DNA from: Maylandia zebra
Taxonomy: Eukaryota > Chordata > Actinopteri > Cichliformes > Cichlidae
Direction of reading: 5' to 3'
DNA: 64,000 bases
Assembly: GCF_041146795.1 (NCBI RefSeq)
Contig: NC_135187.1
Location: 1,037,501 to 1,101,500 of the forward strand
Shown: one piece after another, positions 1-12,391 of the stretch
How the letters are laid out: every line of letters starts with the position of its first letter
Position numbering within the stretch: position 1 is the first letter of the stretch
Position numbers and translations under genes: made by a program
Notes under the pieces: model-generated
What the model was told of the DNA's origin: nothing
Databases searched by the model: none
The model's input: the letters and a program-made list of their open reading frames with translations, nothing else

Positions 1-363
1 GAAAAGACAAAAAAGAGAGAAATCAGAGTTATTTTGATGTGGACGCTGACTGCCCACCGAGCACCACCAACCTGTAAATGTTGATTCTCCGTCTAAATCT
101 AGTCAGCCAGTTGTGAGATTTAGTTAATCCAAAACTAATCACCGAATATTTGTTTTCTTCTGTCAGATTTTATTATCCAAAATGGTCATCTTTTATGGAC
201 CACATAGAGTCCTAATGTAGCCATAAAGATACAATCACATAAATGTAGTCATAGTCACACAGAGAAAATGTCGAAGCTCACGTCAAAACATGTCACAAAT
301 ATGTGTGTGTGTGTGTGTGTCTGTGTGTGTGTAAGTGCTAAAATTAAAGTGACGACTGTTTCA

Positions 364-560
364 GGAGGACAATAGGAGAGAGATGCAGGTAAATAAAAGT
401 TTAGTGCACACACCTTAAACCATGACGATAACTACCATTACTCCACCTGCACATATTTGTCCTCAGGTTCATGTTGGCTGATTATAAAAAGAGGAGATGA
501 AGTCAGAGAACATCACTTTCTTTCACTGCAGTGGACGACTTACAAGCAAAGAAATACTAT
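364..560 (+). promoter_or_regulatory. Promoter and non-coding exon 1 of mucin gene A
   Basis: A TATA box (TATAAAAA) lies at 483-490. A strong splice donor (GTAAGT) follows at 561, so a short non-coding exon 1 of about 45 bp ends at 560. Upstream, 411-460 holds a block with an E-box-like CACCTG. The block is almost unchanged in all six gene copies and recognisable in a seventh, gene-less copy at 38.8 kb. The transcription start near 513 is inferred from TATA spacing. Confidence 0.8.
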
Positions 561-801
561 GTAAGTAACCCTAATATTAAATATATATCTGACATCTACA
601 TGTGAATTTAAGATGAATTGATAGATTTATTTCTGGAAATGATCTTTTGGCAACATATGGTGTAATTTAGGCAGCAATTTGTTGTGTTGGGTTGTGTTTA
701 TCTTAAAGTTCTGAAGTTTTTTTTATGCTTCTGTTTTTGTTTTGTTTTTTGCTATTACCCTTGATAAATAATATATGACACATTCACACACACACACACA
801 G

Positions 802-903
<102 letters not shown>

Positions 904-1306
904 TTAATGGGTTAGTGATTATATGTCAATATTGGAGTTGATTAACACTATAAACATGAAGTGGTGACTTTTGCTCTGATTTACAGTCAGGAACAATGAG
1001 GTCATGATAGTCAGAGCCTTTCCTTCATGATTTCTTAATTTCTTCTTGTTGCTTTTGCGTGTACAAGCACCTCGTTGAGAGATGTGGACTATCACAAAGA
1101 CAGTACTATAGAAAAAAAATCTATATTTTAAATTATGTAATTGAATAGGAACTTTTTTATATTATGAGTTTTAGATCTCAAACTTCTTTTCAAGATAACT
1201 TTAGAAAGCTTAATTAAGGCAATTGTAGGAATAATGCTTTCTTTAAATCATAATAACCACAGTGAATTTTTATTTTCAGAGACAGGAGCAGAAAAACAGC
1301 ATCACC

Positions 1307-3860
1307 ATGATCGCAAAGATGTTTGTCATCGTTCTTCTTGTTGTTGGTAGGAAAAAAATTAATTTGTCAAAGAATTTCCTATTCATAAAGATGTGGTTAA
1401 TGTGATGAAATATGAAAATGATGTAAGATTCTCTACACAGCCTGCTGCAACGCAGCGACAACAACCACATCTGCAGCGACAACAACCACATCTGCAGCGA
1501 CAACAACCACATCTGCAGCGACAACAACCACAGCTGCAGCGACAACAACCACAGCTACAGGGACAACAACCACAGCTGTTCGAACAACAACCACAGCTGC
1601 AGCGACAACAACTACAGCTGCTCCAACAACAACCACAGCTGCACCGACAACAACTACAGCTGCGACAACAACAACCACAGCTGCACCAACAACAACTACA
1701 GCTGTTCCAACAACAACCACAGCTGTTCCAACGACAACCACAACTGCAGCGACAACAACCACAGCTGCTCCAACAACAACCACAGCTGCACCGACAACAA
1801 CTACAGTTGCGAAAACAACAACCACAGCTGCTCCAACAACAACTACAGTTGCAGCGACAACAACCACAGCTGCTCCAACAACAACCACATCTGCTCCAAC
1901 AACAATCACAGCTGCCCCAACAACAACCACAGCTGTTCCAACGACAACCACAACTGCAGCGACAACAACAACAGCTGCACCAACAACAATCACAGCTGCC
2001 CCAACAACAACCACAGCTGTTCCAACGACAACCACAACTGCAGCGACAACAACAACAGCTGCTCCAACAACAACCACAGCTGCTCCAACAACAACCACAT
2101 CTGCTCCAACAACAATCACAGCTGCCCCAACAACAACCACAGCTGTTCCAACGACAACCACAACTGCAGCGACAACAACAACAGCTGCACCAACAACAAC
2201 CACAGCTGCTCCAACAACAACCACAGCTGCAGGGACAACAACCACAGCTGCTCCAACAACAACCACAGTTGCAGCAACAACAACTACAGTTGCTCCAACA
2301 ACAACCACAGCTGCACCAACAACAACCACAGCTGCACCAACAACAACCACAGCTGCTCCAACAACAACCACAGCTGCAGGGACAACAACCACAGCTGCTC
2401 CAACAACAACTACAGTTGCAGCAACAACAACTACAGTTGCAGCAACAACAACTACAGCTGCACCAACAACAACCACAACTGCAGCGACAACAACCACAGC
2501 TGCTCCAACAACAACCACAGCTGCACCAACAACAACCACAGCTGCTCCAACAACAACCACAGCTGCAGGGACAACAACCACAGCTGCTCCAACAACAACT
2601 ACAGTTGCAGCAACAACAACTACAGTTGCAGCAACAACAACTACAGCTGCACCGACAACAACTACAGCTGCGACAACAACAACCACAGCTGCTCCAACAA
2701 CAACTACAGTTGCAGCGACAACAACTACAGTTGCAGCAACAACAACTACAGCTGCACCGACAACAACTACAGCTGCGACAACAACAACCACAGCTGCTCC
2801 AACAACAACTACAGTTGCAGCAACAACAACTACAGTTGCAGCAACAACAACTACAGCTGCACCGACAACAACTACAGCTGCAACAACAACAACCACAGCT
2901 GTTCAAACAACAACCACAGCTGTTCCAACGACAACCACAACTGCAGTGACAACAACCACAGCTGCTCCAACAACAACCACAGCTGCACCGACAACAACTA
3001 CAGTTGCGACAACAACAACCACAACTGCAGCGACAACAACCACAGCTGCTCCAACAACAACCACAGCTGCAGGGACAACAACCACAGCTGCTCCAACAAC
3101 AACCACAGTTGTAGCGACAACAACCACATCTGCTCGAACAACAACTACAGCTGCTCCAACAACAACCACATCTGCCCCAACAACAACCACAGCTGTTCCA
3201 ACAACAACCACAACTGCAGCGACAACAACCACAGCTGCTCCAACAACAATCACAACTGCAGCGGCAACAACTACAGCTGTTCCAACAACAATCACAACTG
3301 CAGCGACAACAACCACAGCTGTTCCAACAACAATCACAACTGCAGCGACAACAACCACAGCTGTTCCAACAACAATCACAACTGCAGCGACAACAACTGC
3401 AGCTGCTTCAACAACAACAACAACACCAGCAACAACAACCACAACTGTTCCAACAACAACCAAAACTGCCGCGACAACAACTACAGCTGTTCCGACAATA
3501 ACCACAACTGCCGCGACAACAACTGCAGCTGCTTCAACAACAACCACAACCGCAGCAACAACAACAACAACACCAGCAACAACAACCACAACTGTTCCAA
3601 CAACAATCACAACTGCAGCGACAACAACTACAGCTGCTTCAACAACAACCACAACCGCAGCAACAACAACAACAACACCAGCAACAACAACCACAACTGT
3701 TCCAACAGCAATCACAACTGCCGCGACAACAACTACAGCTGCTTCAACAACCATAACTGCAGCGACAGCAACAACCACCTCCTCTGCTATTCTCAACAAC
3801 ATCAGCTTCCTTACAGTAGTTCTGGCTCTGTCGTCACATGTACTCAGATCATGTTTTTAA
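1307..3860 (+). CDS. Mucin-like Thr-rich secreted or GPI-anchored protein, copy A
   Basis: Two coding exons: 1307-1346 (exon 2, which starts at 1280 after a TTTTCAG acceptor) and 1441-3860, separated by a 94-bp GT-AG intron. The 40 + 2420 nt give 819 residues. Exon 2 codes a hydrophobic signal peptide beginning MIAKMFVIVLLVV; the junction adds ACCNA, a plausible cleavage region with a Cys pair. The rest of exon 3 is roughly 110 copies of a 21-bp repeat coding Thr-Thr-Thr-Thr-Ala-Ala-Pro and close variants (TTTTTAA, TTTTAVP), a classic substrate for dense O-glycosylation. The end (SSAILNNISFLTVVLAL...) is a small-residue site followed by a hydrophobic stretch, consistent with a GPI-anchor signal. 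No other domain is visible. The frame was checked as continuous from 1443 to the TAA at 3858. The long open frames in other phases and on the - strand over this exon are by-products of the repeat. Role inferred only: surface or mucus glycoprotein. Confidence 0.8.
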
Positions 3861-4303
3861 CATTTCTTAAGTTCACATCCTCCAAATGAAGCAACAAACT
3901 GAAGTACCTGTGACCATTTGAAATGTTTAAGTAACCAAATGTTTAATCATATATTTATTCTTATTTATTATGGTTTTATTTATTTATTTATATCTATCAG
4001 AGAGAAGTTGTTAAATGTTTTCCTGATGTTTGTGTGTTCCAAACTTGTGTGATCAGAGGACTGATATTAAAAATATAGTGATGTCTACAATCTCAACACT
4101 GAGCTTATCATAAATAAAGTCTTTTTGCACTGATTAATAAGTGTCTCCTGACTTTTTAAAGATGAGAATAATTTCTCATAATAATCATTTCTCTACAATA
4201 GTCAGTGTTAATACTGAGTTATATTCAGCTTTGTTTATATTTCTGCAAATCACAATAGTTATTTCATCATGTTTCCTGTTGTAAATTAAAGACCCTGCAG
4301 TAT
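3861..4303 (+). other. 3' UTR and flank of gene A
   Basis: AT-rich sequence following the stop codon, with a poly(A) signal AATAAA at 4113-4118. It is nearly identical behind genes B-E. No further gene is visible. Confidence 0.7.
4113..4118 (+). terminator. Poly(A) signal of gene A
   Basis: AATAAA about 250 bp after the stop, followed by a T-rich stretch. Conserved in all five tandem copies. Confidence 0.7.
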
Positions 4304-5102
4304 TTGGAAGATGAGATGAGACGAGATGAGATGCCTTTATTAGTCCCACGAGTGGGAAATTTCAACCTTGAAGCAGAGTCGATTATGAGCTCCCGAAGCT
4401 CCTTCTGTGGGGCGAATTCCGCTGGATCCATAACCTGGCGGGTCAATACTGTCACGGCAAATGGGATGAGCCGTGTGGAGAAAAATAAAGGAGGATCCAA
4501 TTGTAGGCACTCGTGGAGGTGCGAAGGACGTTTATTGTAAAAAATAAAACACAAGTGGAAAACGGCAAACGGAACTAAAGATAATCTGAACTGGGAAAAC
4601 TAAACTACTAGACATGAACACGAACATGGAGGAGGTTGAGCAGAGGCATATGACGGTAGACAGCAGGGAGAACACGTGGATGAAACACGGTAGATTCACA
4701 GACAGACCAGCGACTACAACATAAGAAGACATGACTTAAATACACACAGAAGAACACAAGGAGATTACACACAGGTGGGGAACACAGCTGGAAGTAATTG
4801 ACGAGATGAGACAAGGGAGGCAAAACTGAATACACTCACATAAAACACGGACCTTCACAATAAAACAGGAAACAGGAAATAACAACACAAAGACGCAGAC
4901 TAGACACTGAACTAAACATGCAGAAAAATGAGGGCATCGAAACTGAACCTAAGAACTGACCCCTCAACCAGAATGACCTGAAACATAGAATTGTAATAAT
5001 AATCAACAAAGCACAACAAGAGAATCAGAAAATAATCCATAATACAAAATCAAACCAAAACATCTCAAAATACTGTGTCAAAACTGACCCAGAACCATGA
5101 CA
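4304..5102 (-). mobile_element. Antisense composite: LINE 3' tail joined to Gypsy gag start and LTR (unit A)
   Basis: Read on the - strand: 5102-4450 is a 653-bp LTR with TGTCA...TGACA ends, a TATTTAAG promoter motif and an AATAAA. 4449-4365 continues as leader and a gag-like start (MDPAEFAPQ...). At 4364 this joins abruptly to the last 60 bp of a LINE 3' end (ACTAATAAAGG, then GAGAT-type pentamers). The same LINE tail ends the + strand LINE at 60.3 kb. The gag and LTR flanks show no target duplication, so this is a rearranged fragment. Present in units A-D, absent from E. Confidence 0.75.
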
Positions 5103-8100
5103 ATTAGTATCCACTCCAGCATCCATTCAGTCTTTATATATGGATTTAATAACGGCTGTTCTAGTGTGTGAGGTGTGTTCACAATGTCACACAGACAATA
5201 CAAGGCTCAACATGACGACCTGTCCTGAAGATTAAAGTCACGTAAGGTAGAGTTCATTTGAAAAGTAAAATAAATTAAAGCTGCCAGCAGTGATGATGGG
5301 GAACTTGCACATCAGCGCACGTTGAAGTGTGCTGCAGTTGAAGTAGGCTGGTGGTCACTTCCTGTCCCGGGAAGACATCGTCTGATATGTCATGTAGTTG
5401 TGTGTCCTTTGAAATCCACAACAGAAATCTCACGTACATCGCCTGTTGCTTATTTAATGCTACCAGCAAAGAATCAAGACTTTTCATGAAAACTGAAAAG
5501 CTCTGAGCATTAACATCAAGAAGTCACCAAAGATCATGCTACTCCAATTCAGTCTCTAGCAGTTCATTAGAATACAAGGTTTGACTATAGTGAAAACACC
5601 ACCAAAATTACACTTGACCCAAACATTGACTTGTTGTTGGGTTTACGGCAGCGAGGTCAAACTCATTTTACATCTCCAAACACACTCACCTCATTTTGAG
5701 TCTATGTGGGCCAGACCAGTGAAACTCTCCTTTCTGTTAGTGCACAGAAGTTTGACAACACATTTTATCCCTGAGATATCTTAAATAACAAATGAAACAA
5801 CAACCAGCAGCGAGCAGCAGGGACAATATCCCCGCCTATCCTGGGTAACGCACCTGCCCCCAAGATCCTACGTGTATGTTGCTATGTCAAGAGATGTAAT
5901 GGCTATAGCGTAATTAAAAAGGAGCAACAAATGGCCGCACAGCACAGCCAGCTAAGATAAAATCAGATAGAAAAGATAGATCTTTATTGTCACTGTTACA
6001 ACAACAATGAAAGGCAGTTTGGCATCTCTCCATTAGCAGTATGTAGATTCTTTACATTAAAATTACTTTAGAATAAAAGATAAAAGACACACAGCTATAT
6101 ACATTTGTATACAAGTTATATATGCTGTAAGGTGCCATAAAAAGCCCCCCCCCCCCCCCCCCCCCAAGACCCTGCCTGTGTGAATAATGTGTTGTCACAG
6201 GAAGCCTCGAGAGGAGAAGGCATGGGATGGCCAGGAGGTAGAGGACTACCCTCAGAAAGAGAGCGCTAGTAAGCACCGCTATTTCCTAAATCCTACCACA
6301 GGGAGAGTGGAGCACTCCCTGGCTACCTGTTGGACTTCCCAAGACTACACACAGATCCCAGGCTGGTGTAAGTTTGAGATAAGTCACTGCAAACATCCAC
6401 CCAAACTGTATCAACTGCACCCCATCCTCCCTCACCCCCTTGTGGCCCAACGGGCACTCAGGAGCCCCAGAGACAGACTGGATGTGGGTCAAGACGTGTT
6501 ATTATTTGTGTTGTAGATGCCTCAGTTGAAGATCTAGGGACTTTTTCCAGTTCATAATGTACATACGTGTGTGTTGTGATATTAGTTTTGTTGTGTTGTT
6601 GCCTAACAGAATCTCCATTTTCCTACATCATGTTGTATCACAACATAGAAATGCATCATCACAGAACTGAAGGTCACACAGGACAGGTTTTCGTGTGACG
6701 TGTTGTCTCCTGTTTGACGGATATGTGGCATTCCTCAGTGAAGGCTCAACCATCTCAAGTACATGCTGGGAAATGCTTTAAGCTGTTTTTGGACCTCAGT
6801 ACAGAAACAATGAATGTTAATTCTCAACATCTGTTAACGCACAGGAGACTAAACTATGAGGTGTGGCTGCAAGTTTATGCAACTAGAAGCAGCTTCAATA
6901 ACCACACCTCTTATGACTGATTGTGCGACAGAGAAAGGCCGGGATCAAACCTGCTCAGCTATATTTTATAAACTGCTGTGTGTGCTGCTGTTCATATGCA
7001 TATCTCCAAAGAACTAAAAGAAAATCCATGTGTTGGAATAACTTCAGAATAAATTAATGAACAAATCTGCATCAATTAATTTCCAGAGTTGCACCAGATC
7101 AGCAAGATTCATAAAACAAGTTCAACAAAGCAGAAATATGTTGTGTATATATATATATATATATAAATCCCTGACCTGTGTTACAGTATAAGACACTTAC
7201 TGGGCATCTGTGGTACTATTATTTTAACTGTGTTGATAATATGTGGTTTATTGCAGCTGCACTTTTTTTACTCTTTATCATGCTGCTGTTACAGAAAAAA
7301 ATAAACCCTCGTGCGATCAATGAAGGATGTGTATATCTAAAGTCTTTACAAATAAACTATTTACATAAAGTGACTGATTCACACTGGTGTTGTTTTAGGC
7401 TCAAAGAAATAAAAGTTTACACCTTTAAAGACTGTAAGCATCCTTTACTCTCACTTTTTGATACCTGTGTATATTTGAAGATTTGAAGGTGCAAAAGATG
7501 AACCCAGTCAGGTCTGAAAAGTGAACATAATGCTGAAATGCATTAAACCTGCATTTTTAATCATGGCCAGCGGTACTCGGTGGCTATATTCAATTTATTA
7601 CAGCACAAGTGTGTAAGTGTCTTTTAGTCGGGTCTCACCTTGTGTCTCTGATAACTGATGAATGACTTCCTGCATTAAGTGTTGCAAGAAGAAAATGAAA
7701 GCAAGCTCCCAACTCGCAAGAATGCCTTTAAAACTGACTTCTTATTTCCATTGATGAAAACTTCTTCATTTCAAGTAAATGAACCAGTAATATTTAGAAT
7801 GTGTGTAAAAGAAAAGACAAAAAAGAGAGAAATCAGAGTTATTTTGATGTGGACGCTGACTGCCCACCGAGCACCACCAACCTGTAAATGTTGATTCTCC
7901 GTCTAAATCTAGTCAGCCAGTTGTGAGATTTAGTTAATCCAAAACTAATCACCGAATATTTGTTTTCTTCTGTCAGATTTTATTATCCAAAATGGTCATC
8001 TTTTATGGACCACATAGAGTCCTAATGTAGCCATAAAGATACAATCACATAAATGTAGTCATAGTCACACAGAGAAAATGTCGAAGCTCACGTCAAAACA

Positions 8101-8177
8101 TGTCACAAATATGTGTGTGTGTGTGTGTGTGTGTCTGTGTGTGTGTAAGTGCTAAAATTAAAGTGATGACTGTTTCA
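5103..8177. other. Intergenic part of unit A and start of unit B, no gene seen
   Basis: Holds a segment at 5104-5240 that recurs diverged at 40.4 and 61.6 kb; an antisense LINE-like 3' tail at about 5965-6060 (TTTATTGTCAC type); a run of 21 C at 6145-6165; a TA repeat near 7145-7165; and a TG repeat just before the next promoter. Several open stretches of 60-110 codons recur unchanged in all units, but only because the DNA is nearly identical. They show no domains, signal sequences or supporting splice structure, so I do not call them genes. Confidence 0.7.
6145..6165. repeat. Poly-C tract, unit A
   Basis: Twenty-one consecutive C. Equivalent runs of 19-21 C lie at 13437-13457, 20326-20344 and 32066-32086. 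Confidence 0.95.
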
Positions 8178-8374
8178 GGAGGACAATAGGAGAGAGATGC
8201 AGGTAAATAAAAGTTTAGTGCACACACCTTAAACCATGACGATAACTACCATTACTCCACCTGCACATATTTGTCCTCAGGTTCATGTTGGCTGATTATA
8301 AAAAGAGGAGATGAAGTCAGAGAACATCACTTTCTTTCACTGCAGTGGACGACTTACAAGCAAAGAAATACTAT
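8178..8374 (+). promoter_or_regulatory. Promoter and non-coding exon 1 of mucin gene B
   Basis: TATA box at 8297-8304; exon 1 ends at 8374 before GTAAGT. The upstream block matches gene A base for base in the E-box region. Confidence 0.8.
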
Positions 8375-8609
8375 GTAAGTAACCCTAATATTAAATATAT
8401 ATCTGACATCTACATGTGAATTTAAGATGAATTGATAGATTTATTTCTGGAAATGATCTTTTGGCAACATATGGTGTAATTTAGGCAGCAATTTGTTGTG
8501 TTGTGTTTATCTTAAAGTTCTGAAGGTTTTTTTATGCTTCTGTTTTTGTTTTGTTTTTTGCTATTACCCTTGATAAATAATATATGACACATTCACACAC
8601 ACACACAGG

Positions 8610-8702
<93 letters not shown>
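8610..8702. repeat. (GATA)n microsatellite in intron 1 of gene B
   Basis: About 23 GATA units in the same intron position as in gene A. Confidence 0.97.
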
Positions 8703-9105
8703 TTAATGGGTGAGTGATTATATGTCAATATTGGAGTTGATTAACACTATAAACATGAAGTGGTGACTTTTGCTCTGATTTACAGTCAGGAACAATGAGG
8801 TCATGATAGTCAGAGCCTTTCCTTCATGATTTCTTAATTTCTTCTTGTTGCTTTTGCGTGTACAAGCACCTCGTTGAGAGATGTGGACTATCACAAAGAC
8901 AGTACTATAGAAAAAAAATCTATATTTTAAATTATGTAATTGAATAGGAACTTTTTTATATTATGAGTTTTAGATCTCAAACTTCTTTTCAAGATAACTT
9001 TAGAAAGCTTAATTAAGGCAATTGTAGGAATAATGCTTTCTTTAAATCATAATAACCACAGTGAATTTTTATTTTCAGAGACAGGAGCAGAAAATCAGCA
9101 TCACC

Positions 9106-11149
9106 ATGATCGCAAAGATGTTTGTCATCGTTCTTCTTGTTGTTGGTAGGAAAAAAATTTATTTGTCAAAGAATTTCCTATTCATAAAGATGTGGTTAAT
9201 GTGATGAAATATGAAAATGACGTAAGATCCTCTACACAGCCTGCTGCAACGCAGCAACAACAACCACATCTGCAGCGACAACAACCACAGCTGCACCAAC
9301 AACAACCACAACTGCTGCGACAACAACCAGATCTGCAGCAACAACAACCACAGCTGCTCCAACAACAACCACAACTGCAGCGACAACAACCACAGCTGCA
9401 CCAACAACAACCACAACTGCAGCGACAACAACCAGATCTGCAGCAACAACAACCACAGCTGCTCCAACAACAACCACAACTGCTGCGACAACAACCACAG
9501 CTGCTCCAACAACAACCACAACTGCTGCGACAACAACCAAAACTGCTCCAACAACAACCACAACTGCTGCGACAACAACCACAACTGCTCCAACAACCAC
9601 AGCTGCTCCAACAACAACCACAACTGCTGCGACAACAACCACAGCTGCTCCAACAACAACCACAACTGCTACAACAACAACCACAACTGCAGCGACAACA
9701 ACCACATCTGCAGCGACAACAACCACAGCTGTTCCAACAACAACCACAGCTGCAGCGACAACAACTACAGCTGCAGCGACAACAACTACAGCTGCTCCAA
9801 CAACAACCACAGCTGCACCGACAACAACTACAGCTGTTCCAACAACAACCACAGCTGCAGCGACAACAACTACAGCTGCTCCAACAACAACCACAGCTGC
9901 ACCGACAACAACTACAGCTGTTCCAACAACAACCACAGCTGCAGCGACAACAACCACAGCTGCTCCAACAACAACCACAACTGCACCAACAACAACTACA
10001 GCTGCGACAACAACAACCACAGCTGTTCCAACGACAACCACAACTGCAGCGACAACAACCACAGCTGCTCCAACAACAACCACAGCTGCACCAACAACAA
10101 CCACAGCTACTCCAACAACAACCACATCTGCAGCGACAACAACCACAACTGCAGCGACAACAACCACAGCTGCAGGGACAACAACCACAGCTGCTCCAAC
10201 AACAACCACAGCTGCAGGGACAACAACCACAGCTGCTCCAACAACAACCACAGCTGCAGCGACAACAACCACAGCTGCAGGGACAACAACCACAGCTGCT
10301 CCAACAACAACCACAGCTGCAGGGACAACAACCACAGCTGCTCCAACAACAACCACAGTTGTAGCGACAACAACCACATCTGCTCGAACAACAACTACAG
10401 CTGCTCCAACAACAACCACAGCTGCTCCAACAACAACCACAGCTGCAGGGACAACAACCACAGCTGTTCCAACAACAACCACAGTTGTAGCGACAACAAC
10501 CACATCTGCTCCAACAACAACCACAGCTGCTCCAACAACAACCACAGCTGCAGGGACAACAACCACAGCTGCTCCAACAACAACCACAGTTGTAGCGACA
10601 ACAACCACATCTGCTCCAACAACAACCACAGTTGCAGCGACAACAACCACATCTGCTCCAACAACAACCACAGTTGCAGTGACAACAACCACAGCTGCTC
10701 CAACAACCACAGCTGTTCCAACAATAATCACAACTGCAGCGACAACAACTACAGCTGTTCCAACAACAATCACAACTGCAGCGACAACAACCACAGCTGC
10801 TCCAACAACAACCACAACTGCAGCGACAACAACCACAGCTGCTCCAACAACAACCACAACTGCAGCGACAACAACCACAGCTGTTCCAACAACAATCACA
10901 ACTGCAGCGACAACAACCACAGCTGCTTCAACAACAACCACAACCGCAGCAACAACAACAACAACACCAGCAACAACAACCACAACTGTTCCAACAACAA
11001 CCAAAACTGCCGCGACAACAACTACAGCTGCTTCAACAACCATAACTGCAGCGACAGCAACAACCACCTCCTCTGCTATTCTCAACAACATCAGCTTCCT
11101 TACAGTAGTTCTGGCTCTGTCGTCACATGTACTCAGATCATGTTTTTAA
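9106..11149 (+). CDS. Mucin-like Thr-rich protein, copy B
   Basis: Coding exons 9106-9145 (signal peptide MIAKMFVIVLLVV) and 9240-11149, which give 649 residues. The acceptor CTACACAG is followed by the shared ACCNA junction. The heptad array is rich in TTTTAAT variants near its start and contains a shortened 18-bp unit around 9590-9600 that still keeps frame. The C-terminal hydrophobic tail is identical in sequence to copy A. Its first roughly 830 bp of repeats (9305-10135) match copy E unit for unit, although B and E are not neighbours, which points to exchange between copies. Poly(A) signal at 11402-11407. Function is inferred as for copy A. Confidence 0.8.
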
Positions 11150-11401
11150 CATTTCTTAAGTTCACATCCTCCAAATGAAGCAACAAACTGAAGTACCTGT
11201 GACGATTTGAAATGTTTAAGTAACCCAATGTTTAATCATATATTTATTCTTATTTATTATGGTTTTATTTATTTATTTATATCTATCAGAGAGAAGTTGT
11301 TAAATGTTTTCCTGATGTTTGTGTGTTCCAAACTTGTGTGATCAGAGGACTGATATTAAAAATATAGTGATGTCTACAATCTCAACACTGAGCTTATCAT
11401 A

Positions 11402-11407
11402 AATAAA
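11402..11407 (+). terminator. Poly(A) signal of gene B
   Basis: AATAAA at the same distance from the stop as in gene A. Confidence 0.7.
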
Positions 11408-11592
11408 GTCTTTTTGCACTGATTAATAAGTGTCTCCTGACTTTTTAAAGATGAGAATAATTTCTCATAATAATCATTTCTCTACAATAGTCAGTGTTAA
11501 TACTGAGTTATATTCAGCTTTGTTTATATTTCTGCAAATCACAATAGTTATTTCATCATGTTTCCTGTTGTAAATTAAAGACCCTGCAGTAT

Positions 11593-12391
11593 TTGGAAGA
11601 TGAGATGAGACGAGATGAGATGCCTTTATTAGTCCCACGAGTGGGAAATTTCAACCTTGAAGCAGAGTCGATTATGAGCTCCCGAAGCTCCTTCTGTGGG
11701 GCGAATTCCGCTGGATCCATAACCTGGCGGGTCAATACTGTCACGGCAAATGGGATGAGCCGTGTGGAGAAAAATAAAGGAGGATCCAATTGTAGGCACT
11801 CGTGGAGGTGTGAAGGACGTTTATTGTAAAAAATAAAACACAAGTGGAAAACGGCAAACGGAACTAAAGATAATCTGAACTGGGAAAACTAAACTACTAG
11901 ACATGAACACGAACATGGAGGAGGTTGAGCAGAGGCATATGACGGTAGACAGCAGGGAGAACACGTGGATGAAACACGGTAGATTCACAGACAGACCAGC
12001 GACTACAACATAAGAAGACATGACTTAAATACACACAGAAGAACACAAGGAGATTACACACAGGTGGGGAACACAGCTGGAAGTAATTGACGAGATGAGA
12101 CAAGGGAGGCAAAACTGAATACACTCACATAAAACACGGACCTTCACAATAAAACAGGAAACAGGAAATAACAACACAAAGACGCAGACTAGACACTGAA
12201 CTAAACATGCAGAAAAATGAGGGCATCGAAACTGAACCTAAGAACTGACCCCTCAACCAGAATGACCTGAAACATAGAATTGTAATAATAATCAACAAAG
12301 CACAACAAGAGAATCAGAAAATAATCCATAATACAAAATCAAACCAAAACATCTCAAAATACTGTGTCAAAACTGACCCAGAACCATGACA
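11593..12391 (-). mobile_element. Antisense LINE tail / gag start / LTR composite (unit B)
   Basis: Same junctions as in unit A; LTR at 11739-12391. It was duplicated together with the unit and is not an independent insertion. Confidence 0.75.

Noticed and set aside
1393-2949. Gln/Pro/Leu-rich open frame (QQPQLLQ) on the + strand of gene A and its counterparts
   Set aside because: It starts inside intron 2 and runs in the wrong phase relative to the spliced signal peptide and the conserved tail.
1433-3802. Long Val/Ala-rich, Cys-rich and Leu/Trp-rich open frames on the - strand of the mucin exons
   Set aside because: They are antisense readings of a stop-free 21-bp repeat. They lack conserved starts, promoters or splice sites, while the sense frame has all of these.
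1441-3860. Antifreeze glycoprotein gene
   Set aside because: The Thr/Ala richness recalls Thr-Ala-Ala antifreeze repeats. The unit here is a heptad with four or five consecutive Thr, there are no regular cleavage spacers, and there is a GPI-like tail.
6187-6516. 109-codon open frame repeated in every array unit, plus other 66-102 codon frames between genes
   Set aside because: Their conservation only mirrors the near-identity of whole units. No domain, signal peptide or supporting gene structure is visible.
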